A DNA stretch of 64,000 nucleotides from assembly GCF_030272615.1 (NCBI RefSeq), contig NC_081411.1:834012136-834076135 (forward strand), written 5' to 3'. Each line of letters starts with the position of its first letter. The stretch's first letter is position 1. The notes beneath the pieces are model-generated. The model had not been told where the DNA came from and did not search any database. It saw only the letters and a program-made list of their open reading frames with translations. The stretch is from Cryptomeria japonica (taxonomy: Eukaryota > Streptophyta > Pinopsida > Cupressales > Cupressaceae). Below, piece after piece: positions 12,301 to 24,586 of this stretch. Made by a program: the position numbers and the translations under genes.

Positions 12301-12645
12301 TAGCATTTGATATCAAAGAAAATATGGGTTGATCGTTTGCATGTTGTTTCATGTAGTTGCATGTTCTTCCATGTAGGTTACATGTACTTGCATGTGATCC
12401 ATCCATGGTGATTTGATTTGATGGACTCTTCCATTTAATTTCTTAGTTTGACAAGTTTGTGGAAATTTGTAGGAAGGATTCAATTGTTTATTAATCATTG
12501 TATGAGTGAGATTTTATAGTATTTCTAATTTACATTTTTAGGAAACAACATGATAGCACTAGTAGAATGACTAACAAGTTTAATGCAACCTACATTGGGC
12601 TATGGAAGTTTAAGTTAGAAGATCTTGGAGTAAGCCATGTATTTT
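12301..12645 (+). pseudogene. Possible copia leader and gag start relic
   Basis: At 12305-12318 'ttgatatcaaag' resembles a mutated tRNA-Met primer site. About 250 bp later, 12572-12635 encodes a short block reading FNATYIGLWKFKLEDL. This resembles the conserved start of plant copia gag proteins, which have a tryptophan followed by K-x-K-hydrophobic-E-D. No frame stays open beyond about 20 codons. It fits the front end of a very old element, but the signal is short. Confidence 0.35.
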
Positions 12646-14165
12646 TATGTTGCATGGTTGTGATTTGGTGCTCTTGTTTAGTTGTATGTGATTACCCTCC
12701 ATTAGGTGGTTTTTCTCCTTCATCTCATGGTCACATGTAATAGAAATTATTCACATAGGGTATTTCTTTTGGCTCATTGGTCACACAAGATAGCACTAGT
12801 TGTGTTGACTTCCATTAGGAGTGCTTACATTGTATTTGTGTTTTTAGTCCTTGCTTATGTAGAAGCATTGGATGGGTAGCCCTTGGTTGTATGCATGTTA
12901 TGGATTTGGTATTTTGATGATTTGAAAAATCTTAGACAACTTAGTTCCTTCTTATGTATGCACAAAGTGATGGTTGTGGTGTTCATCTTTTAGAGATTTG
13001 GAAAATCTTAGACAAATTGGTTCCTATGCAAATGTACTTAGTGATGGTTGTGGAATCGATCTTCTAGTGGCTTATATTTCTTGGACAACTCTTTTCTCTT
13101 CTTTGATAATCGTACTTACATGTTGAAAATTCATGTTGTTTGGACTCTATGGGATTGAATTTTATAGAATTATAGTTTAAAATATATGGTTATGCTTATC
13201 TTTGTATTCCATTAATTTCAAGTTACAAATTTGGTGATTTCAAATTTATGAGTTTCTAAATGTTTTAATGGATTTAATTTGCATGTATGGTTTTACATTT
13301 TAATAGGAAATTATGGTTTTGTATATCTATAAAGAGATTGCTATTTAAGATTTTCTCTATGGAGCCAATTGTAGATTTGTATGCATGCTTTGAGAATGGT
13401 TGAAGGAGGCTAGTTAATGTCTTCTTAAAGTGCAAAAATATTGATAGGTGTTTATTCAATTATTATTTTTATAGTGTTTACTTGTTTAGTTGATAAATTG
13501 TGATTTCCCTATTGTGGATATGTGGCAACTTAGATCTATATTTTGATTTGATGCTCAAGTCATGAAAAATTTACATGTTATCTTCGGTTTTTTTTTTTTT
13601 TGCATGTTATGTATGTGGTTTTGAATCTTGCATTCCATTGTTTGACATATATGAGTATTGCATTGTTTTAGTTGGAGTATTGATCACACTTTTTTATTAA
13701 TTTTAAGATGTCACATATATGCTATATTTTTGGGTTGTTTGTTCTTACATGTTGCATGAAGAATTCAAGAGTAGATCTTTACTGTGTTATTAGTGTATTT
13801 CTATAGTAGGGTTTTGTGTAACTGGATGCCACAAACTTGTGGATTGTATTTGGTTGGTGTTTTTAGTCATCATGGTGCATTAGTATGATCATTGTACTGA
13901 TGTAGAGAAATGGTTGTTGGGAATGCTTGAGATAGTTGTACTTTAATACCTATAGTAGTTTAATTTTGTGTCATGAGAGGCTTTAGATCATAATTCAATG
14001 AAAAATTTGTATGGATAAATAATTGCTAGTATGATCTTGTTTAGAGATCATAGTTTTAATTTTTCTTTTGGGAGATTCTAATTTTGTAGTAGAGTTCTTT
14101 ATTGTGTGAGGGTCATGGATGATCTTTAATTAGGATTTTTTTTTCATTAATTTAATCAACAAACT
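12646..14165. other. Non-coding, no feature seen
   Basis: AT-rich sequence without any reading frame of note, LTR pair or tandem repeat that I could see. Simple T runs occur near 13588 and 14140. Confidence 0.5.
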
Positions 14166-14289
14166 AGGTGCCGACTCTTCACAACCAAAATCCCTAAAGG
14201 AAAAGAAATGCAAGCTAGTAGTAGGCCATTTATAACATTACATAGGCCATTAACAAACCAATTACAACACTACCCAGGCCTTTAAGATC

Positions 14290-15060
14290 ACTGACAAACT
14301 ACAAATGACCCACATAAACAGTGGGTGGGAATCTTGCCCACAACTCCAGGAAGAGTTTGGGAAGAGGAGGAAGAAAGACCTTTCCTCCATCGACTAACAA
14401 TAGTCTAAGAAATATAATCATGTAGAACACCATTACAAGGGGAAGCATGAGGGGAAACACCGATAGAGAGCCTATTGGCACATGGAGCACAAGGTGGAAA
14501 AGGAGGAACATCCTCCACCAAAGGTTGGAGTTGAACATGAGCAACATGTAGAGTAGGTTGCATGCATAGGGGGAGAGGATTACCAACATGGACTTAAGGG
14601 AATGAAGAGGTAATACCAATAGAAAGAGGCCCATCAACATCCTAGGAGGAATTATTGGAGGAAGAATCAGAAGCTTGGAAAGTCAAGTGATCACCATTAG
14701 CATCCTTCCACCAATTAGAAGTGCCTTTATGACATGAAAGAGAACAATCCACGACAAAGTGATTAGTTGAGAAGCATTGATGATATTGAAAGGGGAGGCC
14801 CTTATAATCTAGTGAATGAGTCCATAGCCTATCCCAACCATGATAACATATCCCTAGATTGAGACGTGGAGATATCAATATTGATCAAATGCATGCAAAT
14901 ATAGAATGACCCATGAAGGAAATGGTATCATCAACCTTAAAAAGAGGCTAATAGAGTTGCCAGTGGCCTCATAATAATAATTCTCCGAAAATTGGAGGGG
15001 AAGATCGGGAAGATGAACCCACACTGGATGCACATTGAGTGGTTCAGGAAGAGGGTTAAA
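14290..15060 (-). pseudogene. LINE ORF1-type relic (DUF4283/CCHC-like)
   Basis: On the minus strand the pieces 15060-14880 and 14878-14300 read, with stops and frame changes, as an HPVWVHLPDLPLQF-like block, then GNSI and FKVDDTISF, then LDYKGLPFQYHQCFSTNHF followed by VVDCSL and WWKDANGDHLTF. This order is characteristic of plant L1-type LINE ORF1 and of DUF4283/zf-CCHC_4 proteins. The first knuckle Cys appears replaced by Gln/Tyr (FQYHQC). The C-terminal third, 14640-14299, is low-complexity Pro/Leu-rich. No ORF2 is seen beside it. ORF1 proteins bind the element RNA; this copy is not functional. Confidence 0.55.
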
Positions 15061-15069
15061 GGAAGTTGT

Positions 15070-15600
15070 TTAGGGTTTCACTAAGAGAGAGTTTACTTCC
15101 CAAGGAAGTTGTAAATTAGGAAATGTTTATCATAGTGCCATGTCTAACTTAGGATCACAAAGGCTTGATAGTGTTGCAGATTTGTTACTTTGTGATTGAT
15201 GTTGGTGTCATGAGGAGCTCTTATATTTTGCCTCATGTGAGTAGTGATAACTATTTGATAGTTTCCTATTCTATTGGAAATGGATGGAACATTTTTGGAA
15301 TAAAAACATGACCACTTTTTTTGCTCCTAAAATTTGACCCTTTTAATCTCTCCATTTAAAAAAAAAAGTTGTTTAGAAACCAAATTCCAAGCACTAGTAT
15401 TATTTCTTTTATCACATTATCATGTTATCAACATATCTATGTATGCCAATTTACTAATCAAAGTTAATTTTTTGTTGATTTAAAAAAAAAGGCCTCTTCT
15501 TGGTCCCATTTCTTGACACTTACTTTGGTTATAGATTACAAATAACTACTTGAGGGTTTATTTGCTACTTCATGTTTTTTTTAATAAATAAGTGTAAGTA
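15070..15600. other. Non-coding, no feature seen
   Basis: AT-rich spacer with short A runs (15358-15367, 15482-15490) and no reading frame or repeat relationship that I could support. Confidence 0.45.
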
Positions 15601-15639
15601 TCCTATTCATTAGTAAATAATATTACACATATTCATAAA

Positions 15640-15937
15640 AATAGATGGATGGGTATGAAATCACACTTGCTACTACATGATATGAAGAATTGATTGATAT
15701 TGGGCCTCAAATAATCAATTTGATCAAAATAAGAGATCATGGTAAGAGTATAAGTTCATGGATAATGAATGAAGTTAGAAAAACTAGTTGTAGATGCTAA
15801 GGTCAAGTATGCAATGTTTGATTCTTTACTTTTTATTTTATTCTTGTAAAACAGTTTCATAGAAGTACTCAAAATCTAGGTTAGATAAAAAATTATGCTG
15901 GTTTAATTGTGTTTGTATTAGTATCAAGTGTTGGGGA
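15640..15937 (+). repeat. Dispersed repeat R, left part, interrupted by copia B
   Basis: Starts near 'gatgggtatgaaatcac' and matches 50188-50508 closely (attgattgatattggg, aagagatcatggtaagag, agaaaaactagttgtagatg). The match stops at the TSD GGGGA (15933-15937) and resumes on the far side of copia B at 24587. The function and class of R are unknown. Confidence 0.75.
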
Positions 15938-18407
15938 TGTTAGTAAGATGAGAGGGGGGGGTGAATCATATAAACAAACAACCCAATTTAAACTTTAGAT
16001 TCAACCTTGGTAGCCTTTACTGATATGCAACTATGACTGTAAATCATTCAAACTCATAAACAGATACATTTAAAACATCATAACACATTTAACACCAGAT
16101 TTAACGTGGAAACCCAAATAGGGAAAAACCACTATGAAATTTCAGACCCACTAAGAAATATACCCTTCTAGAGTATGCTTGGTTAAAAGCCAATCCTATT
16201 ACAGATTACATAAACACATTGCTAGATGTGACCCGGTTAAGGGATTTTCCTCAGACTTGTTGGAATCTTGCACTTTGTTAGAAGTGACCTTGTCAAAGGA
16301 TTTCAAAAACTCATTCAGAATGTTACCTTGCTAGAGGATTTACAAATAAGACTGTTAAGTCAACTCGGTTAAGAGATTTCTAGTCACTTACAAAATAAAT
16401 AACAGTATAAAATATATCTACAACTTCACATCTGAAATGCTAAAGAAGACTCTATGTGCTCAAAATAATCTTGTCATAGGACTTATCTTGCTCCTTGCTG
16501 GGCTTCTCAATCTGTTCTTTAATCTGATATTCAATCTTCTGTGCTCGGTGATCACTACTGTAGTATCACTGTTCTTCTATTTGCCCGCATCCATTGTTAA
16601 TCAATAATTTCTTATTTATAAACAATTCCTAACTGCTTAATCTCCTTGATCACATTTCCCATGATCAACCTGTAAAGCGGAAAATTGTGATCGAACCCTA
16701 GTTGCTCTCCCCTCTTCCAACTCCGAGGAGAGAGAAGGGAGATCCACTAGGGTTGATGGTTTTCACTTAGGGGAGAGACTTTACATTCAAAAGAGGGGTT
16801 GAAACCCACAAGATCCAATCCCACACAATGCAAGATTGGATGCTAAATGAGTTTCAAGGGTTAAGATAGCAAGGCTACCCTCTTTTGTAAAGAATGTGCA
16901 TAGAAGAATTAAGCTAGGAATGCATAGAAAATGACAAAGATTCGCTTATAAACTGAGGTAGGGATACAGTATGAAGCTGCGGACCTGGAATTAGCAATAA
17001 AATGTCGATACGGCACTGTCCTGCAAATTTGAGCAAAAGTTGTCGGGACGATGGCGCCCGAGCGCCACGGTCCTCCGAAAAATCCGCGAAATGAAGGGGG
17101 ATCTGTTCGTCTCTGCACAAGGATTCCAGATCTTCAATTTCAGCCACGTACCTGCAACCTACACACAGAAAAGCGAAGACGATTGGGGGGTTAGGTATTA
17201 GGGGTTTTCCTTTAGGTCAAACCCTGGTTTTGGAATTAACCAAGAAATGAGCAAGTGCTGTAAATGTAAATGTATGTAAAACAAGTACTAATACCTTGTT
17301 CTAAGGATGTTTGTATCCTTATGTGCGAAGGTATAGATGTTGTATGTTGTTGTAGTATGTTGTATGTGATCTCCTCTTCAATGGTTGAATCCTTGTCTTG
17401 AATGCAACACTTAGCCTTGAATGGAGACTTAGAAGGAATGCTTGAATGCTTGAATGTTTGAATGCTTGAATGTTTGAGTATAGTTTCCACGCCTTTTCCC
17501 TCATGTGTGTATCCATCCAAATGAGAGAGGAAAATGTAGTTTATATACTTGTCAATTAGGGCTGATAGACTGATTTTCCCGACCTTAGGCCGACCAGGAA
17601 AGTTAATTTCCAATTTGCACCTAGCCATCAGATCTTCAAACTTGACTAGGTTCATTGTATCCTTCGATCTGAAAATGTTTTATCTCACCTTGGAGCTTGT
17701 ATTCCTTCCTTGGAACTTGTGCTAGGTTATGATCGTTCAATCTGCGCTGTGGATCTAACTCCTATATTTTCATTGTCGTAGATCCTCAACAAAATTCTTG
17801 CATGACATACCAATCATCTATACATCTCCAGCTCATTGGCATTCTATATTTAATAATGTATTTATCCATCCAATGCATTCTGTTATTACTCAGTTGTTAC
17901 TTGGTAAATATTGAACCTTTACTCAGTAGACATTCTGCCTTCTTTAACCGATATTGATAACCTTAGTGTTTATCGACTAGCTTCATGCTTGGTAACATAG
18001 AACAATATCAAACCTTTACTCATTCTATAGCTTGAAATCTTTTCTCCTTCTTGTTCAGTCTTCGAATACTCATATATAGGATATCAAAATAATCAAAACA
18101 ACAAAATCTCATCACTGTTAACTCGGTAATAGTTTCCCATTGAATAACTTATTACTCCCCTTCATTTTCACATTCATTCTGTGTCACTTATCGACATCTT
18201 TGTACTTATCAAAACATACTCATTAAGATATGGCAACATCATACTAAATCAGAAAATCAATTGCTTGACATCAATGACAAAATAATATTATTAAGACAAT
18301 AGTCATCCTTTCTCAGTTATATCAACAATCTTCAACAACCTTCTCAATATCCTTATACCAACAAACTTACTGGAATGCCAACAATCTCCCTTTGTGAAAT
18401 GCTAACA
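15938..18407 (-). repeat. 3' LTR of copia B (enlarged by an insertion)
   Basis: Matches 23066-24586 on both sides of a roughly 950-bp insertion (16671 to about 17619). On the plus strand it begins TGTTAGTAAGATGAGAGG and ends GAAATGCTAACA. Confidence 0.92.
16671..17619 (-). repeat. LTR-like insertion inside the copia B 3' LTR
   Basis: This segment is absent from the sister LTR, where 'catgatcaatcttagccatc' runs straight across the site. On the minus strand it has an LTR-like plan: a TATA box (agtatataaac, about 17548), a repetitive 'aacattcaagcattc' leader, 'ggttaattccaaaa', 'gggtttgacc', a GGCGCC/GGTCC module (about 17050-17080) and a TTTTCCGCTTTACA end. It is the same family as 1985-3293. 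Flanking bases (AACC on the left, CACC on the right) suggest a short imperfect duplication. Most likely a solo LTR of a gypsy-type element. Ends are uncertain by a few bases. Confidence 0.75.
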
Positions 18408-18421
18408 ATCTCCCCCTTTGG
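18408..18421 (-). other. Polypurine tract of copia B
   Basis: On the minus strand CAAAGGGGGAGAT directly precedes the 3' LTR, where the plus-strand primer of reverse transcription is expected. Confidence 0.85.
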
Positions 18422-18812
18422 CATTGATGGCAAAACCAACTTTTAATGGCAATACCAACTTGATTTTATTTCAATTGATTCAGATTCAGATTGTTGTTAA
18501 TCTTCTGTTAGTCTTGAATTCTCCCCCAGTCATTAGTCTTCACCTGTCTTCACCTATTAGTCTTCACTAATCAGTCTTCTCCCCCTTTGACAACAATGCC
18601 AAAAAGTAAAACTAATTCATGATTTCTTCCCCTGTGAAGTAATTTTCTTGCTGAAAATACAAATGTATTATCTCAATCTCGGTCAGAGCAACTTGCCTTC
18701 AATCACTATTTCCTGCACAACTTTAGGTAACCTCCTAAAGTACGTAAAGCAACATCAACTCATAAATAGTTATCCTGTAGATTCAAAGAATTGATGCTTT
18801 CACCGAATTCTG

Positions 18813-20660
18813 TCAATGAGTACTGGATAGGGGTAGGACCCCTAACTTGCTTCTGAGATACTCAAAAGTGTCCCTTGGCAGTGGTTTTGTGAAAATTTTT
18901 GCTATTTGTTCCTTTGAACTGATATATTCCAGCACAACTTTCTTCTCTTGAGCTTCTTCTCTGAGATAATGATACTTTATAGATATATGCTTTGTTTTAG
19001 AGTGCATTACCAGATTCTTTGAAATGTTAATGGCACTAGTATTATCACAGAATATAGTTACTGGCTCGGTAACTTTCTCATTCATACCTTCCAACAGTTG
19101 TTTGATCCATGCTATATTGGTACAATTCAATGCTGCAGTGACATATTTAGCTTCAGTTGTTGACTGTGAAATGCATCCTTGTTTCTAGCTAAGCCAACTT
19201 ACTAGTCTTTCTCCCAGAAAGAAAGCTCCACCGCTTGTGCTTTTCCTATCATCAATGTTTCCTACCCAATCAGTATCAGTGTAGACTTTTAAGTCAAATT
19301 CATTCCTCTTTTTATACACTAAACCATAATCTTCAGTGCCTCTTAAGTATCTGAAAATTCTCTTGATTGCTGTCATATGGGATTCTTTGGGATTTGCAGA
19401 AAATCTTGCAACTATACCTACTGCATGTGCTATATCCGGCCTACTGTGAACCACATATTGCAACTTTCCAATCATAGATCGGTAAAGTGTCTCATCAACA
19501 GATGCAGATTCATCACTCTTTGATAGTTTACAATTGGTAGTCATAGGAGTACTTACAGGTTTAGAATCCTCCATTCCAAATTTCTTCAAGATTTCCTTTA
19601 TATACTTGGATTGAGTAATGAAAATCTCATTTTTCATTTGCAGTATCTATAAACCTATAAAATACTTTATTTCACCGATTAATGACATCTCAAATTCTTT
19701 GCACATTTCATTTCCAAAGTTCTTGCATAAAGAGTCATTTCCACAAAAAATAATATCATCAACAAATATGGCTGAAAGCAGTATTCCATTGTCCTCATCA
19801 TTCTTCATATACATGTTGTTGTTTTCACTTGTCCTTATAAATCCAATCTTGCTTAAGTAAGAGTGCAATCTTTTATACCATGCTCTAGGTGCTTGCTTTA
19901 GACCATATAATGCTTTGTTCAACTTACATACCTGATCTTTATTCTTGTCTTCAATAAATCTTTCAGGTTGTTCAATATAAACTTCTTCTTCTAGTATACC
20001 ATTTAAAAATGCAGATTTAACATCCATTTGATATACCTTGAAATTTTTGTAAGCAGTATATGCCAACAATGTTCTCACTCCTTCAAGTCTTGCCACACGT
20101 GCAAAAGTCTCACCATAATCTATTCCTTCTTCTTGAGCATAACCTTTGCAAACTAGTCTTTCTTTATTCTGAATGACCTCTCCTTTTTCATTTAGCAAGT
20201 TTCTGAAAATCCACTTTGTACTAATTACTTTTTTCTCTTTTGGTCTTGGGACCAGTGTCCATGTTTCATTCTTCTTGATTTGTTCAATCTCTTCTGTCAT
20301 AGCATTTACCCAGTCTTCATTACTAAATGCCTCTTTTACTATCGTCGGTTCAAATTCAGATATCAGACATGTGTTTTGTCTCAGTTTGTTCCTTGTCATC
20401 ACTGGATCATCCTTATCTCCTATAATTTGACTTGATGCATGATTTCTTCTACCATACTTGGCTAATATAGGCTCGGTAGGCTCTGTATGATCTTCTTCAT
20501 CACTCGGTAACTGAGTATTTTCTTCATTTTCTTCATCAACTTTCTCGGTAGAACTTCTCGGTTGAACATATACAAACTCTTCATAATCTTCTGGTTCTTT
20601 GGAATTTCCTTCATCATTTCTTTCTGTAAATTCATCAATTTTCACATTTGCACTTTCCAC
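18813..20660 (-). pseudogene. copia B reverse transcriptase and RNase H, broken
   Basis: An acidic linker (residues about 1-80 of the 20660-19647 frame) is followed by the RVT_2 reverse transcriptase: [52 protein letters not shown] and active site FVDDIIFCGND. The frame ends at a TAG after KYFIGL, then continues in phase as FITQSKYIKEIL... (19637-19185), stops again within LVSWLS and ends with the RNase H C-terminal part (19130-18813: FCDNTSAINISKN, IAKIFTKPLP, GVLPL). Both internal stops sit where copia relatives have Gln or Lys. This is the better preserved of the two copia RTs here, but it is still non-functional. Confidence 0.88.
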
Positions 20661-21647
20661 TATTTTGTTAGATGATTTGATCAGACATTTAAATGCTTTA
20701 CTTCTAGAAGAATAACCAAGAAATGTTCCTTCCTCACTTTTCTGATCAAACTTTCCATTTTTGTCATCTTTGTGAACATAACATCTACTTCCAAATATTT
20801 TAAAATAACTTACATTAGGTTTCTTGTCATATCAGATTTCATACGGTGTCTTCAAAGTTCCTTTCTTCAGTTGTAATCGGTTCAGGGTGTAAACTGCAGT
20901 GCTGATTGCTTCTCTCCAAAATGTTTGAGGTACCCTCTTTTCTATCATTAGGGTTCTAGCACAATCTACAATTGATCTATTTCTTCTTTCAGCTATCCCA
21001 TTTTGCTAAGGTGTTCTCGGTGAAGACACTTGTCTCTTTATACCATGATCATTGTAAAATAGGTTAAATTCATCAGAAATGAATTCTCCTCCTCTATCAG
21101 ATCTTAGACATTTCAACTGTCTTCCGTTATCTTTTTCAACTCTAGCCTTATACCATTTGAGCATTTGAAAGGCTTTTGATTTCTCTTTTAAAAACATAAC
21201 TAACATCATCCTTGAGTAATCATCCATAAATAATATGAAGTATTTATCTCCATAATAACTTTGAACTTTCATAGGACCACAAAGATTAGTGTGCACAAGA
21301 TCTAAAATTCCTTTAGAAGTGTAGGACTTACTTGTAAAGCTTGATTTTGTCATCTTACCCATCTAGCATCCTTAGCATATTACATTCTCAGGTTTTTCCA
21401 AGCTCGGTAGACCTCTTACTTGGTGCTTCTTACTTATTTTGATTAGGTTATCAAAATTTACATGACAAAACCTTTTATGCCATAACCAAGTATCTTCTAT
21501 TTTAGCATACAGACAATTGTTCCGAGTTGAGTCAAGATGAAATGTATTACCTTTTGTTTGTGTCCCGGTAGCAGCCAACTTTCCATGCTTGTCATGAACT
21601 TTGACACTTCCTTTTTGAAATTCTATTCGGTATCCTGTATTGTTTAG
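20661..21647 (-). pseudogene. copia B integrase, broken
   Basis: In order on the minus strand: a GAG-pre-integrase segment (21578-21372, WLWHKRFCHVNFDNL ... CQ position lost at a stop near 21365), then the catalytic core (21362 downward) with MDDYSRMM, LRSDRGGEF and, after a stop at 21006-21008 following SSPRTP, QNGIAERRNRSIVDCART. All three acidic catalytic positions can be seen although stops separate them. A further stop falls near 20835 (PYEI then a stop, then YDKKPNVSYFKIFGSKCY). The product would insert cDNA into the genome. Four stops make it dead. Confidence 0.82.
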
Positions 21648-23020
21648 CTATGCTACACTCAATAAATTGTATTTCAAACCTTCAACCCAATATACATCAT
21701 CACATTTAGCATTGTCAAGAAGTGTGATAGAACCTTTTCCTTTCACCGGACATGGTGCATCATTACCAAATCTTACATAGCCTTCATCATAGTCTTCTAA
21801 TTTAACAAACGCGTGTTTATCACCTATCATGTGATGTGAGCATCCACTATCTATGATCCAAGAATCATTTTTTTATTTATGTGAGATATTAAGGCTTTTT
21901 CCTCATACCTTTCTTCATCTGATCCATCTTTGATAGCCACATAAACAACTTCCTCTGTCTTAGTCCCATCAGATTTATCATCGTTGGATTTCTCATCAGC
22001 TACTAGGCATGTCTTTCTATCTCTCCTTCTAAAGTCTCGATGTCCTTTGTATTGGTTGTCTTTCTGTTTGTCATCTCAGTACTCTCTCTTTTCACTAGAT
22101 TCTTTGTCAGGACAGTTAGAAGCCATATGTCCTATTCTATCATAGTTAAAACATTTTAAAGGTAACTTTCCTTTATACTTACCTTTGCCTCTTGGTAACC
22201 TTCTGGCTAATAATGCTTCAAACTCTTCTTGCTTTCTGATTTCCTCATATAGTTTGTGTACCTCTTCCATGTTTTTGCGAAATCTCTCACTTGCTCCACT
22301 GTGATTTCCTTCAGTATACTTATACATTCTATCATTGTAATCATCAGATTTACCAATATGAAAAGAACTAAATGCAGATTCAACTTTATTTACCGAAGAC
22401 CCACTGTTATCAAAATTACTTAGCTCAAATGCATGCAGCTTATCGATAGTAGCATCCAAAGAGACAGACATGTTTGGTACAAACCTTAATTCATTGATTG
22501 CAGAGACTCGAATGGCATAAGAAGGTAGAAGTGTTCTGAGCAACTTACTTGTTACATCCTTTTCTTCAATAGTTCCTCCTGCTCTTTTGATTTGATTGAC
22601 AGTTTCCTTTAACCTTGTACTGTATTGGGTTATGTTCTCACCTTCATTCATTCTCATGGATTCAAGTTGACCTCTTAGACTATCTACTTTTGCTCTCTGA
22701 ACATGTTCATCACCACCATACACAAATATAAGCTTGTTCCACATTGCTTTGGCATCATTGCAGCCTTCTAGATCATTAAACTCTAAGTCGGTTAATGTTG
22801 ATGTTATTTCAATCATTGCTTGAATATGTTCTTGCTTTGCCTTTATCTCTTCCATTATCATCGGGTAGGTGCTAGGTGCAATGTAATCATTCTCCAGATA
22901 ATATGTTTCATATTCTCCAATTCCTGATAAGTGCAGCTTCATCCTTTTCTGCCATGTGGAGAACCTAGACTTGTTCAGCTTTGGTGCATCCCTTTTATAC
23001 ATCTTTGGATCTTGCCTCAA
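21648..23020 (-). pseudogene. copia B gag and protease, broken
   Basis: The open frame from 23020 starts at a TTG. The first ATG in frame is seven codons in (about 23002), which fits the usual copia gag start just inside the primer site. Gag runs to about 22080 and ends in a zinc knuckle in which the second Cys is Tyr (LKCFNYDRIGHMASNCP), so metal binding should fail. A TGA follows KREY at about 22076. The frame then continues through an acidic region to a 1-base slip in an A run near 21870, and the protease follows with SWIIDSGCSHHM (about 21835-21867) and WVEGLKYNLLSVA before TAG at 21648-21650. The missing Cys is an extra lesion not seen in copia A. Confidence 0.87.
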
Positions 23021-23045
23021 GTACCTTTAAACTTTTTTTCCGGAA

Positions 23046-23063
23046 TCCAAAGCTCTTATACCA
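23046..23063 (-). other. Primer-binding site of copia B
   Basis: The minus strand reads TGGTATAAGAGCTTTGGA next to the 5' LTR, a tRNA-Met-type site with one change (TAAGAGC for TCAGAGC). Confidence 0.8.
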
Positions 23064-23065
23064 AT

Positions 23066-24586
23066 TGTTAGTAAGATGAGAGGGGGGGGTGAATCATATA
23101 AACTCACAATCCAATTTAAACTTCAGATTCAACCTTGGTAGCCTCTACTGATATGCAACTATGACTGCAAATCATTCAAACTCATAAACAGATACACTTA
23201 AAACATCATAACACATTTAACACTAGATTTAACGTGGAAACCCAAATAGGGAAAAACCACTATGGGATTTCAGACCCACTAAGAAATATACCCTTCTAGA
23301 GTATGCTCGGTTAAAAGCCAATCCTGTTACAGATTACATAAACACATTGCTAGATGTGACCCGGTTAAGGGATTTCCCCCTGACTTTTTAGAATCTTGCA
23401 CTTTGTTAGAAGTGACCTTGTCAAAGGGTTTCAAACACTCATTCAGAATGTTACCTTGCTAGAGGATTTGCAAATAAGACTATTAGGTCCACTCGGTTAA
23501 GAGATTTCCAGTCACTTACAAAATAAATAACAGTATAAAATATATCTGCAACTTCACATTTGAAATGCTAAAGCAGACTCTATGTGCTCAAAATAATCTT
23601 GTCATAAGACTTATCTTGCTCCTTGTTGGGCTTCTCAATCTTTTCTTTAATCTGATATTCAATCTCCTATGCTCAGTGATCACTACTGTAGTATCACTAT
23701 TCTTCTATTTGCCCGCATCCATTGTTCATCAACAATTTCTTATTTATAAACAATTCCTAACCGCTTAATCTCCTTGATCACATTTTCCATGATCAATCTT
23801 AGCCATCAGATCTTCAAACTTGACTAGGTTCATTGTATCGTTTGATCTGAAAACGTTTTATCTCCCCTTAGAACTTGTATTCCTTCCTTGGAACTTGTGT
23901 TAGGTTATGACCATTCAATCTGCGCTGTAGATCTAACTCCTATATTTTTGTTGTCGTAGATCCTCAACAAACTTCTTGCATGACATACCAATCATCTATA
24001 CATCTCCAGCTCATTGGCATTCTATATTTAATAATGTATTTATCAATCCAATGCATTATATTATTACTCAGTTGTTACACGGTAAATACTGAACCTTTAC
24101 TCGGTAGACATTCTGCCTTCTTTAACCGATACCGATAACCTTAGTGTTTACCGACTAGCTTCATGCTCGGTAACATAGAACAATACCAAACCTTTACTCA
24201 TTCTATAGCTTCAAATATTTTCTCCTTCTTGTCCAGTCTTCGAATATTCATATATAGGATATTAAAATAATCAAAACAACAAAATCTCATCACTGTCTAA
24301 CTCGGTAATAGTTTCCCATTGAATAACTTATTACTCCCCTTCATTTTCACATTCATTCTGTGTCACTTACCGACATCTTTGTACTTATCAAAACATACTC
24401 GTTAAGATATGGCAACATCATACTGAATCAGAAAATCAATTGCTTGACATCAATGACAAAATAATATTATTAAGACAGTAATCATCCTTTCTCAGTTATA
24501 TCAACAATCTTCAACAACCTTCTCAATATCCTTATACGAACAAACTTACTAGAATGCCAACAATCTCACTTTGTGAAATGCTAATA
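23066..24586 (-). repeat. 5' LTR of copia B
   Basis: A 1521-bp repeat of 15938-18407 without the inserted segment. On the plus strand it starts TGTTAGTAAGATG and ends GAAATGCTAATA, with the last CA changed to TA, followed by the GGGGA duplication. Confidence 0.93.
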
